DNA of 64,000 nucleotides, taken from Pocillopora verrucosa (taxonomy: Eukaryota; Cnidaria; Anthozoa; Scleractinia; Pocilloporidae). The DNA is taken from assembly GCF_036669915.1 (NCBI RefSeq), contig NC_089321.1, forward strand, positions 8,604,449-8,668,448, written 5' to 3'. The notes beneath the pieces were generated by a model. It was given only the letters and a program-made list of their open reading frames with translations, did no database searches and was not told where the DNA came from. Below, piece by piece: positions 1 to 13,900 of this stretch. The translations under genes and the position numbers were made by a program. Position 1 is the stretch's first letter. Each line of letters begins with the position of its first letter.

Positions 1-220
1 TTTTAAAAAGCAACACATAAACTTTTGACCTTGTCAGCTGATGAAGACAAGTGGCATAGCAGTGGAAACATTGTGATCAATTAATAATCAACCTGGCTCT
101 TAAATCATGAGACAAATTATAAAACATTCATTTATCATTAGTTAATATCTAATTAATTTTGTTCCAGTAGTATATAAAATGGAATCAAACCATGACTGAA
201 ATTTACAATGTGTTACTAAC

Positions 221-3200
221 CGGGGCTCCTGGTGTACCAGGCGGACCTGTTAATCCTGGTGGGCCTGTTGTTCCCTAAAGAAAGTACAGATATCAAAAAA
301 ATGCAACCTACATTGTCAAACTGCATCACACATTAGAGATCTCTTACTGGAAGTTTAAATAAAGTGTGTAATTAAAGAGGCATGGTGGCCCAACAGAATT
401 CATGCTAAACTTTGAGTTGAAAGGTTTGAAATCCAACCCCAGCTGGGTCTTTATTTTGAGTTCATGGGCAAGACACTTTACTCTTAAACAGGCCTGAAAC
501 AGGCCAAAAATGCTGGGTGTTAAAGTGAGATGGACCTATCCAAGGGAAGTAGTAATATGTGTACTCCTGGTCACTTCTGATGCTTTGGAACCCACCATAA
601 GCTTTAACAATAGAGCCTTTTAGCCCCAGTGCCAAGTTTACCATGTAGAAACTCAGGACTAATAGGAAAGTTGACAAGTAGATAAAAAGGGATTCCCAGC
701 AAAGTACTAATATTTTTTACTGTTTAAATTGAAACCATACAGTTAATGAAACTTGTAAATGTATTCCGCTATTGGTAAATGCATGTGCAGCACTTGAGTT
801 GAGTTGCACCTTTTAATCTCTGTATACTGATAAAGATAAGACATCCACAGAAAAAAAAAATTAATAGCCAAGAGTTAGTACTTACATTCTGTCCATTGCG
901 ACCTGCTTGACCAATTATACCAGGAGGTCCTGGGTTTCCCTGAAATACAAAATTCCTTGTTAAGATCCCACAACAAAGTTTTGATAAACTTTCCTGGAAT
1001 AGATTCAAAACTGCAGAATGGCTTTAAAACATCATTACTATGCATATTGGTTAAGGTTAACTAAGTTTAATTACTTGTTAATGGTTCAATAAATGTTGCT
1101 TAACCTTTAGACATATCATTATTGTTTGCATCTCTCTAAACTCTATTTTCATGTAAGTATTGATAAATGAACAACAACTTGAAAAGGCAGATTGGATTCT
1201 TCTTTCCACAAATAACTTACCTCTAATCCTCGAATTCCCGGAGGGCCAGGTGAACCAATTTCTCCAGGGAGACCCTAGGATTAAAAACGAAACCTGCATT
1301 AATAACAAGGCCAATGATGAGGTTGTGATAAAGGAACAGACAAAAAGCAGCAACTTTTAGTTACATGGATTAAGTTGCTCCCTGCCTTAAAAATGTCTTC
1401 AAGAAGCAATAAATAACATTATCAACGTATATTTGGTTTTCCCCCTTGATGAGGGTTTAAAAAACAAAAAAACAAAAAATCTAAACTAAAATATAACTAC
1501 ATTTAAGTCAAATAAAACTCTAATGCAAGCTAACCTGATTCATGTCAAGCATTTTAACAAAAAAGTAAATAAGTAAATACATACTGGTGGGCCGTCTCTT
1601 CCAGGAGGTCCTTTCTCTCCCATTCTTCCCTATAGGACACAAGCGAACATCATCATATGATCAGTTACTCATTGGAAAAAAGGATCCCTTAAGCCTAGTT
1701 AGTAGTCAGAGTATCCAATCATAAGATCACAACTGGTTGAGGCTTTAATGTCATGAGGGTATCATGTTTTTTTTATGATTTCAGCAATTTTTAAGCCAGA
1801 CAGGTGTCACTTGTGAACCTAAAATGGCACTCAATTCATCCAAAGTTTCCTTTTGGCTCAGTGAGCTAAGCGAGTGATAATAAAAAGTTCTAAATTGACT
1901 AAGGTTTGAATACGCTTGAGAAGTTTGTTTTCTCTTGTCCCCTGTTATTACTTATGACCAATGTTTGACATCTTCTTGTACTGCAAACAGTCATGGCTAA
2001 CTTAATTCATGTGATGTTTCGTTACTTAGCTTACCGGTATTCCAGGAATACCAATTACAGTGATCACAGGGTTACCAGGAGGTCCAGGGGGTCCAGGAGG
2101 TCCTCGAGACCCTGGAGGACCAGCAGGCCCAGGAGGTCCCTATCAAAGAACGCAAGAGTGGTCAGAGTTCCTGTGGCATCAATCAGAGCTTTGATCAATT
2201 ACTATCTTTGAATTCAGAATTGAAACTTTTGTGTTCAGGGCTTTAAATAGACTGAGTAAGATGCTCTTGAAGCATTAACTCCAGTTTTTGAGGATTTGTT
2301 ATTCAATAAATAAGCGATTTTTAATGAGAGGTGTAATAACTTAGTTATTACTTAGTTAGTTAGCTAGCAGTTTTGTAGGGGAGGGTCTGAACAAGCTACA
2401 AACTCACAATAAGTATGAAAAACAAACAAAAATATAAAGAAAGATTTTATTCATCTTGTCACCAGCATAGGACAAAAACAAAAACAAAAACAAAAATGTT
2501 AGACAAGTGCAGTTCACACCGACATTTACAATCCTGTGTCAAATTATAGTGCTGTTATAAAAGGAATAGCATAAAAAAATTTTTAAGCTTTTGCCTTTTT
2601 TCATCTTGATGCCTCTCAACATTTCAAATGAGTTTTATAGCAGATAGACCAAGGCAAAGCTGCATGCAAATGTGATATGCTGACACAAATTGATCTCACA
2701 TAAGTCACTTAAGTTGCACAAGACAAACATTAATTTTTGTTGGCATATGTGGGTAAACAAAACCCAAAAAAAAAAACACTTAAAGAAAGCCAGTGTATCA
2801 GAAAAAAATTTCTAGCTTACCATCCCTCTTATTCAATTTATAAAGTAGCCTTTTATTGCCAGATCCTTATCCAATGAGAAATTTGTTACACATAAGGAGG
2901 AATTTTCCTTACTGAATACCCAATTGCAGCAAAATAGCCTTTTGTTGCCATATCCTTAACATAACAATAATATCGACAACAGAATTGATAAAATACCCAA
3001 AACTTGAGAAACTTTGTCGGTAGCTTCATGAAAAAAAATGCCAGTGATTGTAAAGCTAACAAATACAAGACAATGGTAGATCTAAACCAATTACAACCCA
3101 ACCAGGTACAGATATTTCTTTGTTACCTACCTCAGTACCATCATCTCCAGCTTCTCCAGTATCACCCCTTGGTCCGGGGGGACCTTGATCACCCTAGAAT

Positions 3201-6200
3201 CAAAGTTTAATCTTGTTTTTTCTTTACTTACAGCTAAAAAGCAACTTTCAATAAACCCTATAACTTCCAGAAGTGATTTACATGTAACTTCTCCCTTGAA
3301 TATCCATACATAATCTTGCTCACAGGTCATGAGAATTAATACTCAAACTTGTCAGGTATAGGTTGTTATCTTGATCTAACACCATATCCTCATGACTAAT
3401 TTACAAGGAAACATTGAGCAACCCAAGGGGAGAATTAACAATCAGATCTTGGGAGTAGAAGGGTTAACTTAATTTGTAATTTAAAAGTAATATTTGCCTT
3501 CTCTCTGCTCACTTTCTGAGAAACTTCTGGGTAAGTGCACAAAGTATACTTCTTCATTCATAATTGTTTCAGTTGTAACTGAGACAAGTTTTTGTATTGT
3601 AGTTCATTCAAGTGAATAAGTATAAGATAAATAACAAAATAGATACTTTGGATGATTAAAAATTAATATACAGCCATTCAGCTTTGCAAATTGAGTCCTT
3701 CACCAAACTGCCTCTTGGCAACACATGTAAAGTGTTACAGGTTTTTTTTCAAGCATGACATGAAATTTGTATTGTTAATTTTGCATTTTAACCACGAGGA
3801 TAGGGATGCAAAGTTGGCAAGATCGCATGCTTAAGGTTAAGCTTTCAAGGTGAAGTGTATTTCTGATGTTACTGATTTCAAAATTTGTAACACTATAGTT
3901 TACATTCTCAGTGACGAAGCACTGATTAACTTCATAATCAAATTGATACTTACCCCTCTTCCTTTGCTTCCTTTTTCACCTGGTTGACCTTTTAATGACT
4001 GTTAACAAAAAGGATAAAAACAACTGTTTTGTTATTCGCAAGGAAAAATAGGTTCATCTTCGTTGTATCTGTTACGCTTCTGAGAGTGCAGAACAAAGAA
4101 AACAGTTAAGTCAATACAATGACCCTATTAAAATAACTACCACCAAACAGAGAAAAACTTCATAGCTCCCAAAATTATGATCAACGTGCCAATGATGATT
4201 TCACGTTATCAAAGTTTAAAACAGATAACGTATAAATTGTTAGGATTGAAAAAGAAATGACAACTTTAGAATTTCTTAACCCTACCGTACTTAACTCTTA
4301 GACCCGTTCATATCCGCTGTAAACAAAATTATCCACATGCATGTGCAGTTTGTGTGTAATATCAGTTGTATGCAACCACATGCGACACGTTTGTTTTGGT
4401 GACCGGGTAATTTGGGAACAAGTGTTTGGAGTACGTGACATTTGTTATCACGCACGATATCTGCTGTCACGCATTTGGACAATCAATGCAAAGACAACTC
4501 GTCCATGCTCAGAAACTTAATATTCAGGAAATAATTCTGTCCACATCAAAGTTTAATGCAGATCGTAAGTGTAAACGATGAATAATTCACTTCTTACCTC
4601 GTCTATTTCAGTTGGAACTAAAACGAAGAAAAGAAATTGAAAGTAAGCAATAAATGAACGGGTACGACCATTTACAACTAAGTCTTTAAAAAAACCATGA
4701 AGGAGCACAACATTTTTAATAACAGAACAACTGCTACGGCGTTTTGTAATCTACTACGTGCAAATAAACTCAAGGTTTGTAGTCAGCCACACGGCCGCCA
4801 TGTTACTATTTGTAAGCCTCGCCATGATGTGGGGTCAACTATGACGTACCTTTAGGACCCTTATCAATTGACAAATAACTACAGATAAAATAGGAAGTCT
4901 TTTTCATAATTTAAGATTCGGAATAACAATTCCTTCTCACTCAGACGACATGAACTCATTCTCAAAGCGATGACCTTGAAATATTCTGCTTCACTCATCA
5001 AATCATTAAGACAATAACATGTTGAGTTTTAAATAAAACAGCAACTGTTTCATTGAGGTATTGGGGTCACAAAAATGGTAAATCTTTCTCCATTTAAGTA
5101 ATCTATCAAATGCTTTGAACTGGGTTTTCTCGACCCCGTTGTATGTATATATGCACATAAGCTCGTTATATGTATATAAACATAAGATGAGTAGAAATTC
5201 TAGCCCTCCATCCAGAAATAATTCCATTTTAGTAGGAATTTTGACTCGATTATTTTAAATTTTGTAGGCTATTCCCTATTGTAAACGAGAACTTTTATTC
5301 CAGCACACTCGTCTATTTTTAACTTATTCGTGAAGAACGCGCCGCGTGCGATTTACGGAGCAAGCCGCGGAGGTTTAATATATGGTTTAAGCATCTATTT
5401 ATCAGAGATTTCAAATAATTAAGGTAACGTCAACTGATAATGGGAGTTTGTAAAAGAAGGGCTCTATGGTTAGAGGCTTTCCACTGTTTTTTTTTTTTTG
5501 TTCCACGCGAGAACAATATATTACAAAATAAAGCCATTTGAGAGATGTTGAATGGCCGATTGTCCTCAGTCGCTGGTATGTAAAATCGTAACACTATACC
5601 ACAAAAATTGCGCTTTTCGGGTTCACCATACCGATCTAAGAAAACGAATGCTTTAACTTCACAAATATTAAGAAAATAAGATCAAATTCACTGCCAGGGC
5701 GAAGAATTACATACAACAGATAACGTCCTCCCGCTGAAAAAAGGTAGAGGCGCCGGAGTTTTATCCTGCGCAAGATATCAAGACGCAAAGGGATATCACA
5801 CAACACCTCGATTGATCCGAATGCATTCACATGAAAATTCCACTTCATAAAACGAACTGTAAAATATTTGGGTCAATGAGGAAACTGTTTTAACTTTTCC
5901 TCTACAATATGATCGATTGTACAGGCACGATTGTGGCACAAAATCTCATAACGAAGAAAAAAATCTGAAATTCACAATGCCCGCATACAACTGAATACAA
6001 TAAAGCTTTCATCCTGATCATGGTCGGTCCGATGAAATGGCGAAGCAAAGATCCGAAGAAAAGACACAATGATTCGCATAGGGGAGAGATGAATGCTTTC
6101 CAAATGTCTACTGAAAAAGAAGCTAATTGAATTGCAAATTAAGCGTCGAATCGAGGGGGAAATGCCCGCTCGCGAAGCTCATTCGTTACCGAAGGAAGGA

Positions 6201-6319
6201 AAGTTGAGCACAAAACCCTTAGAAGTCTAAAAATGATACTTACCGTTCTGCCCCTGCGTACTGCAAATCCATAAGACAAAGAAAAGAGAAACTACAAATC
6301 TAGAGGTATAGAACCCCAT
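221..6319 (-). CDS. Secreted collagen chain, 5' part (nine exons; 3' end outside window)
   Basis: Coding exons in transcript order: 6244-6319, 4598-4617, 3954-3998, 3131-3193, 2035-2139, 1585-1629, 1221-1274, 886-939 and 221-274. Together they give 516 nt, 172 codons without a stop. The start ATG at 6319 opens a typical signal peptide (MGFYTSRFVVSLFFVLW..., about 23 residues). A short non-collagenous stretch (QNVPTEIDESLK) follows, then uninterrupted Gly-X-Y triplets rich in GPP. All exons use GT/AG sites. The triplet exons are 45, 54 or 63 nt and begin with a complete Gly codon, the classic collagen layout. The 105-nt exon carries a single five-residue break (VITVI) after GNP. The product should be secreted and form a triple helix in extracellular matrix such as mesoglea. 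There is no N-terminal propeptide domain and no Cys-rich minicollagen motif. The collagen type cannot be decided without the C-terminal domain, which lies left of position 1. Confidence 0.9.
3325..3470. repeat. Interspersed repeat, copy 1 (shared with 8432-8575)
   Basis: This stretch in a collagen intron and the one at 8432-8575 align over most of their length. Shared strings include atcttgatctaaca, actaatttaca and caatcagatc, in the same order and orientation. The right end finishes with gaagggttaac, resembling the terminus of the 7468-7651 element. It is non-coding and probably a non-autonomous transposon fragment. Confidence 0.55.
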
Positions 6320-7467
6320 CTTTTCAACCCAAGTAGCCTAACAGGGCTGAAGCATGAAGGTTCAATGAACAGCCCCTAGTCTTGTGCGTGCGAGACAGTA
6401 AGGTAATGCGGGACTACCTTTCCATCTAAGGTATCACACCCCAGCCACAGCGATCAATAAAGTTTTGTATTGTGTTGCTGTGAAATAGCATGCTTGTCGT
6501 CTGAAAGTGACAGACACCCACAGTGTCAAATGACACTACGTAACGCAACGCTCTAAGGGTTGCTTATTTCCCGGTTTTTCTCACCAAAAATAAGCACAGC
6601 AAAAGGAAAAAGCCTGTTTAGAGCAAGACTGAATGTTTCTTACCGCTCGCATGAGCTGAATACTGCAATATTTGAAACATACGAGGTTTTAAATTTGATA
6701 CACTATCACTAAGGATTTTGATCCTGAATGTGGTAAGACAAAAAGCTTTTATGCGAAATGTGATCAAGGGTCATGTGATTCGCCAATCGGGTTTCTCCTC
6801 GCTCTGCTGCAGAATGATAAAATGATCATTCACAACAGCCAACCACTCACAGGACCCTACAGTGGAGCTACATTCCCCAGAGAGAGATAAGGTTGTTTGC
6901 TCCTCGAGCAGCAGTTTCTTCTAATTACGAACGACGGGTGTGGGAAAACTAATACTCACAGGATACAAGCCTGGAGATTGACCCACCGCCAGAACCCTGT
7001 AGCGGTGTAAAATCCACCGAACTGAAGATAGGTTCCTTGCGAGATAAAACACATTAAATTGGCAATTGTAGTCTGAGATCTGGCGTGACATTAAAGAAGC
7101 TTCTTGGGAGTTTTATTTTAAATCTTTTTAGTAACAAAAAGAGTTGTTGTAAGTTGCGTGATGCCAGAAGGTCCCGTTGCTCTTCAAATTTATATGGGTC
7201 GCCGCAGATACATACACCTCGTTGTTCACTTTCACTGGGACTGCAATTTTCTTATTTACAAATAAAGTTTGTTCTTTTCCTTAACTGTAACTTGTTCCGT
7301 TTTTCGCTGCTATTCCAGAGGACTTCGTTGCTGCTTGGAGTAGAAGCACGGGCTCATTATTCGAGCAGTGGCTCCTTCTCTAGCCCAGATCATCAATTCA
7401 TTTCTTACATTATCCATCTTGTCTAGATCTTTCGTTAATTTCATAGTTTTCGTTTCTCTCATGCTCC

Positions 7468-7651
7468 TTAACCCTTTAACTCCCATGAGTGACCATGACA
7501 GAATTTCTCCTTAAGTGTCGAGAATAAAGGAAAATATCAATTTGAGGATAATTAGTTGATCCAATATTAAATTCTCTGAACTAACATTGTAAGAAATGTA
7601 TGGTTGATAGTAAGGAGAATTTTAAATCTGATCTGGGAGTTAAAAGGTTAA
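7468..7651. mobile_element. Short inverted-repeat element (MITE-like), TTAACCC termini
   Basis: The element is about 184 bp. The ends read TTAACCCTTTAACTCCCA at 7468-7485 and, reverse-complemented, the same 18 bases with one mismatch at 7634-7651. No open frame lies inside. The terminal TTAA could be a target duplication of piggyBac type, but this is inference. Related ends are seen on other repeats in the window (for example near 3470 and 45905). Confidence 0.65.
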
Positions 7652-8431
7652 TAAATTTTTCTTGCTATTCCCTTTTTTCCCCCACAGTCTAGGGTATAAC
7701 TCGAGACAGTACAGTAATCGTCAGACTGTTTCAGTGGTTTAGGGACTTGTCATAGTAAAATTATGTATCCTGCATTTAAGAGGATGAAGCTTGTACCCAA
7801 CTCATCTGAGTACTCTGAGGTGTAGGGTATTCTTTTAAAAAGCCACACAAACTCTTAACCGTATTTTAGGTTTGCGGAACAGCTGTCTCGAATTTCTGTG
7901 ATCTCCCTGGTGTTTAAACAAAGAAAAAGTTCTTTATTGCATTATTATTAGAAGACACTTCAAAACAATGCAGCAGCTTACTTTATTACTGACTCAGAAT
8001 AGAATACAATTTTTCTCAAGTTGCTTAAAAATGTTACAAGTTGTTTTTTATGGGACACTTATGACTTTCAACTGTTGTAAACCAGAACTGAAAAAATTAC
8101 AGATACAATTACGAATTAGACTCAGGCCTATGGAATCAATTTAGTTCAAGAAGTGCAACTCTTAGTTGTTAGTACATGTTGATATAAATCTTCTTGACTT
8201 GGATATCTGAAAAAAAAGATTGGAAAAAATTGTGTCAAAGCTTGTTAAAAAAAAAAAACCAAAACAAACAAACAAACAAAGCAATGGTGGAAAAAATGTG
8301 CACAAAACAAGCATTAGGATTTTTTGTGTTCCATCAAATTCAAAGAATATGCAGTAAGACATTTCAAGCTCAGATTAGCTCTTAAACTCTCCCAGGTGAT
8401 TGACAGTTGACTGTAATGTCCCCACAGTATT

Positions 8432-8575
8432 CAACAAACAGGTAATGAGAATACTCAAACCTATCAGGTAGATATTGTCATCTTGATCTAACAACAAATT
8501 CTTGCTACTAATTTACAATGAGATGCATGTTAGTTAGGGGGGAGAAGTAGCAATCAGATCAGAGTTTAAGGGTTA
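8432..8575. repeat. Interspersed repeat, copy 2 (shared with 3325-3470)
   Basis: Second member of the family described at 3325-3470, just downstream of the SEC61G 3' end. It contains the same blocks (actcaaac, atcttgatctaaca, actaatttaca, caatcagatcag) and ends with a diverged agggttag terminus. Confidence 0.55.
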
Positions 8576-8978
8576 GACTTAAATGAGCATTGTGATTCTA
8601 AGTTTACTTGACCTAAATAGTGAACTACAGAGCAACCATTGAGTTCTGAAACACCTTTTTGAACATTTATGTGAACACTGGTTTTCCTTATTGATAATAA
8701 CTTGGTTCAGGTAAACAAACATGAAAAACTAATCATTCTTGGACCAAACAACTATTCAATACTGTGCAATATTTTGAGAGTGTGCCAAGTCCAAGATATT
8801 TGTAGCAGTTTTAGTTATAGATTTATATTTCACTTGATTCTAATTACTGATGCATACATCTAAACCCTGTGCACATGCTAAAACTGAAGCCATCTTTAAC
8901 CTTTCGCATTCCTCAAGAAGCCCAGATTAAAACTTAACAAACAGGCACATTACCAGTATACTTACCATAATTATTTCA

Positions 8979-10974
<1,996 letters not shown>

Positions 10975-13900
10975 TCTTCAGAGTCAGTTGCTTTCGAGTA
11001 AAGAAATGAAGGATTAGCATGGCATTACTTACGTTTTCAGTCCGCTTTGCGAAGAAAACACGGGGGAAATCAAAGCGATTCTTACCTGAAAACCTTTACA
11101 CAGTGAATAAAACGATGTCGTGTCACCAGAAGAGGAAGAAGAGTATCTACGCAAGGAACTATGGGTTCTAGGTTTTTGCCCGCTGTCCGGCTAGCAGGCT
11201 CAACTTTAAAAGTTCCTCCTTTTCAGTCCGTCTTCTGCAGAGTTTCGTCAGTCGAGGATCTTTCGTATTCTCTACTAAATAAAGACTGAATTGGGTTATT
11301 TCGCTCACTTCTGAGTGTGACTGACTAAGTTATAAGATGTTGATATATACGTATGAGTGAGTCGAGTTTCTGTATTATGGCTGAATTGGATGCGGGTGAA
11401 ATAAAATATTCGCCGGTTACCTCGAAGCTACTTTGAGCATTTTTTTCAGTAATTTTTTTTAGAGATACATATAGAACAACGTGTAGCTTATGATATGATC
11501 AATTATGGCGAGTGATGATCCGTTAAATAACAATGTTTACTTCTGACAGGAATATCAAATAAACAAAAATAAATGAACAAACAATGAAAGCACCGCAAAG
11601 TGAGTCTTCCTGGCATTAAATTGTGGCATAATATAAATGTAATTGCAAATTCGAAAAATGGATATACTTTACTGTTATGTACCTGCTTACCTCAATAGAG
11701 ACTCATTTTAAAGCCGTCAGTTATTCCGAAACCTGATGTAAAACTCTGATGAAAGATTTCCTGTTCCCCCCTCCAGCAAATTACCTTATCATTATAAACT
11801 GGAAAATGTTGCGGACCTCTCAACCCTTAGGAGCCAATTCAGGGGAGATGCTAAATCTTGACTGTCGGCTTGAAACTGTTATAAATATAATAATAATTGT
11901 GCGGAATGATGAGCCCTCAGGCCAAGTAAACCGACCACTTTGGTACTTGCAGGCCTTGCCGATAAAAAAATTTCCGTTTACTAACGCAAGTTGCTTATCA
12001 TTTCGACATATTATGGACGGTCAAGAAGTCAAAAAAAGATAACAGGAAATATCTCTCAATGAGAACATCCTTAAAAAATTTACCTCGTGGAAATGTGCTG
12101 AAAACTAAAAATTTTCCAAGTTTTTAGTCGGATAGGTTTTCGAGCAGCTACGTGACTGAAGATTTTTTTCAACCATTATCCATTGTCTTTCAACTTGACG
12201 TAGAACCATCAACTTAAAAACAGATATTATTACGTTTAAAAAGTGGGTTTTGTTACAAAGAAGGAAACTGGCGTATAAGTTGTTGCCGAAATTTGCACGA
12301 AACAAAATTTCATCGGATATTTTGAAAGCAAAATCGACGCCAATCAAGCATTGACAGGTAGATGTGAAAAGTTCTCTTACATTCGGTGAACGATAAAAAA
12401 AAAAAAGGAAATGTAAGCTATGATGAATAGTGTATGGTTATTCTAGGCGAGCTGTCAAATGTTATTTTTTTTCTTGTTGTGAAAGTCTAAATATCGCTTT
12501 TAGGCCACCCTTAATTCATTTGTCATTTATTTTTAAACCTAAAACGTTGATTGATAAAGCAAATTTAATTCGATTAAGTTGGTATTAGCAACAGTATACA
12601 AATCTGCGAAGTACACTAAAATTCTTGTCAACTTCACGATCGTGTGAAATGCATTTCGTGTACTTTATAAACTGGAGAAATGGCAATTTCATCTATGACT
12701 AAATGAAAGAAATTTCAATAAAATTCGCGGTAATAACAATACACATTAGAAATCAGTGATATGTTAACGTCAATGTATAGACAAAGAAATCTACGGGACT
12801 CCTTTACCAGAAAATTCCCTGATTCTGGTTCAAAAAAATTGATAGTAATAAGAAAAAAAGATTGATGAGTAAATTGTACATCCTTTGATACATGAGATAA
12901 ATTCGGTTTCATACATGTAAAGTTGTGAACTGGGAGAGTCTTGTAATGGTAACAGTTAAAGCAAAAATTTATTTCTTTTCATATATATATATAGCAATTT
13001 TTCAGTGGCCGTATAATATGAGCGATCAGAACTAACTTCGTGGAGGACAATTAACTTAATAACTAGAGTTCTCTTTGTTTAAATATATAGAGCAGATGCA
13101 AGCGCGTTGCCTTTCTTGGAGGAAAAATTATAAAAAAAATTAGCTTAACCTTTTGTAAACTTCTGCTCACGAATCATAAACTATCAGAATTTGTCCTCAT
13201 TTTAAATGGATGACGATTTCAGTCCAATATTAAATAGAGAATTTTTATAAAGATACAATTTTTGATGCTAGCGATAGAACGCCATCTAAATTTTCCTTTC
13301 TGTCATTTACTTTAAAGCTCCAGTGTTTCAAACAATTCATTAGTTCATAAAACGTTTTTAACCCATTCGAAAAGGCATTGATTATTCCAAGAAACAATCT
13401 TCTTTTCACGGTCAATTCTCAATTGGGTATTGTATTCAAAGGAGTTAAATTTTAGCTTAATGGGATAGCTGTGCAGGTGTAAATATTTAATGAATCTGAC
13501 CTGACCGCTGTAGTGAGTCTCTAATTATTCTCGCTGTTAGACAAATATTTAGTATCGAACTCAGGGCTTAGAACTCGCCGTGCTATAAACTAAACAACAC
13601 TGTACATATAATTGCGTGAACCGTTGTAAGTTCCCCAGGTGGTGGTGTGGTCCTTTTGATCTGTGCCGTCCACTCAAACGCATTTCAGCAGCGTTGGATT
13701 TTGTCTTCTTAGCACAGATTTGAAATTAAACCCTACCACTTTTTCGAGCGTAATTAATTAATTGATGACTTCTGGGTCAGCGCATGGCGCGCTTCATCGC
13801 GGCCACTTCGTACAATTTTCTCAGTCGTACTAGCTTCAGTTCAAGGGAATTGTTTAGAAATTAAGGATCACTTAAGCCCATTAGAAATCTTCTGTAAGGC

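Larger units (their letters stand above)
6320..8978. other. Intergenic, collagen 5' side to SEC61G 3' end
   Basis: This interval holds the upstream region of the collagen gene and the 3' flank of SEC61G. I see no supportable coding region: the longest open frame, at 7085-7426 on the plus strand, has no recognisable domain or splice context. A short inverted-repeat element at 7468-7651 and part of another repeat at about 8432-8575 are described separately. No clear TATA box was identified for the collagen gene. Confidence 0.6.

Noticed and set aside
221..6319. Collagen gene as a minicollagen
   Set aside because: No Cys-rich domains, no polyproline tract and many triplet exons; minicollagens are short and single-block.
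7085..7426. 113-aa plus-strand frame upstream of the collagen gene
   Set aside because: Low-complexity Phe/Leu/Ser-rich peptide with no domain or supporting signals.
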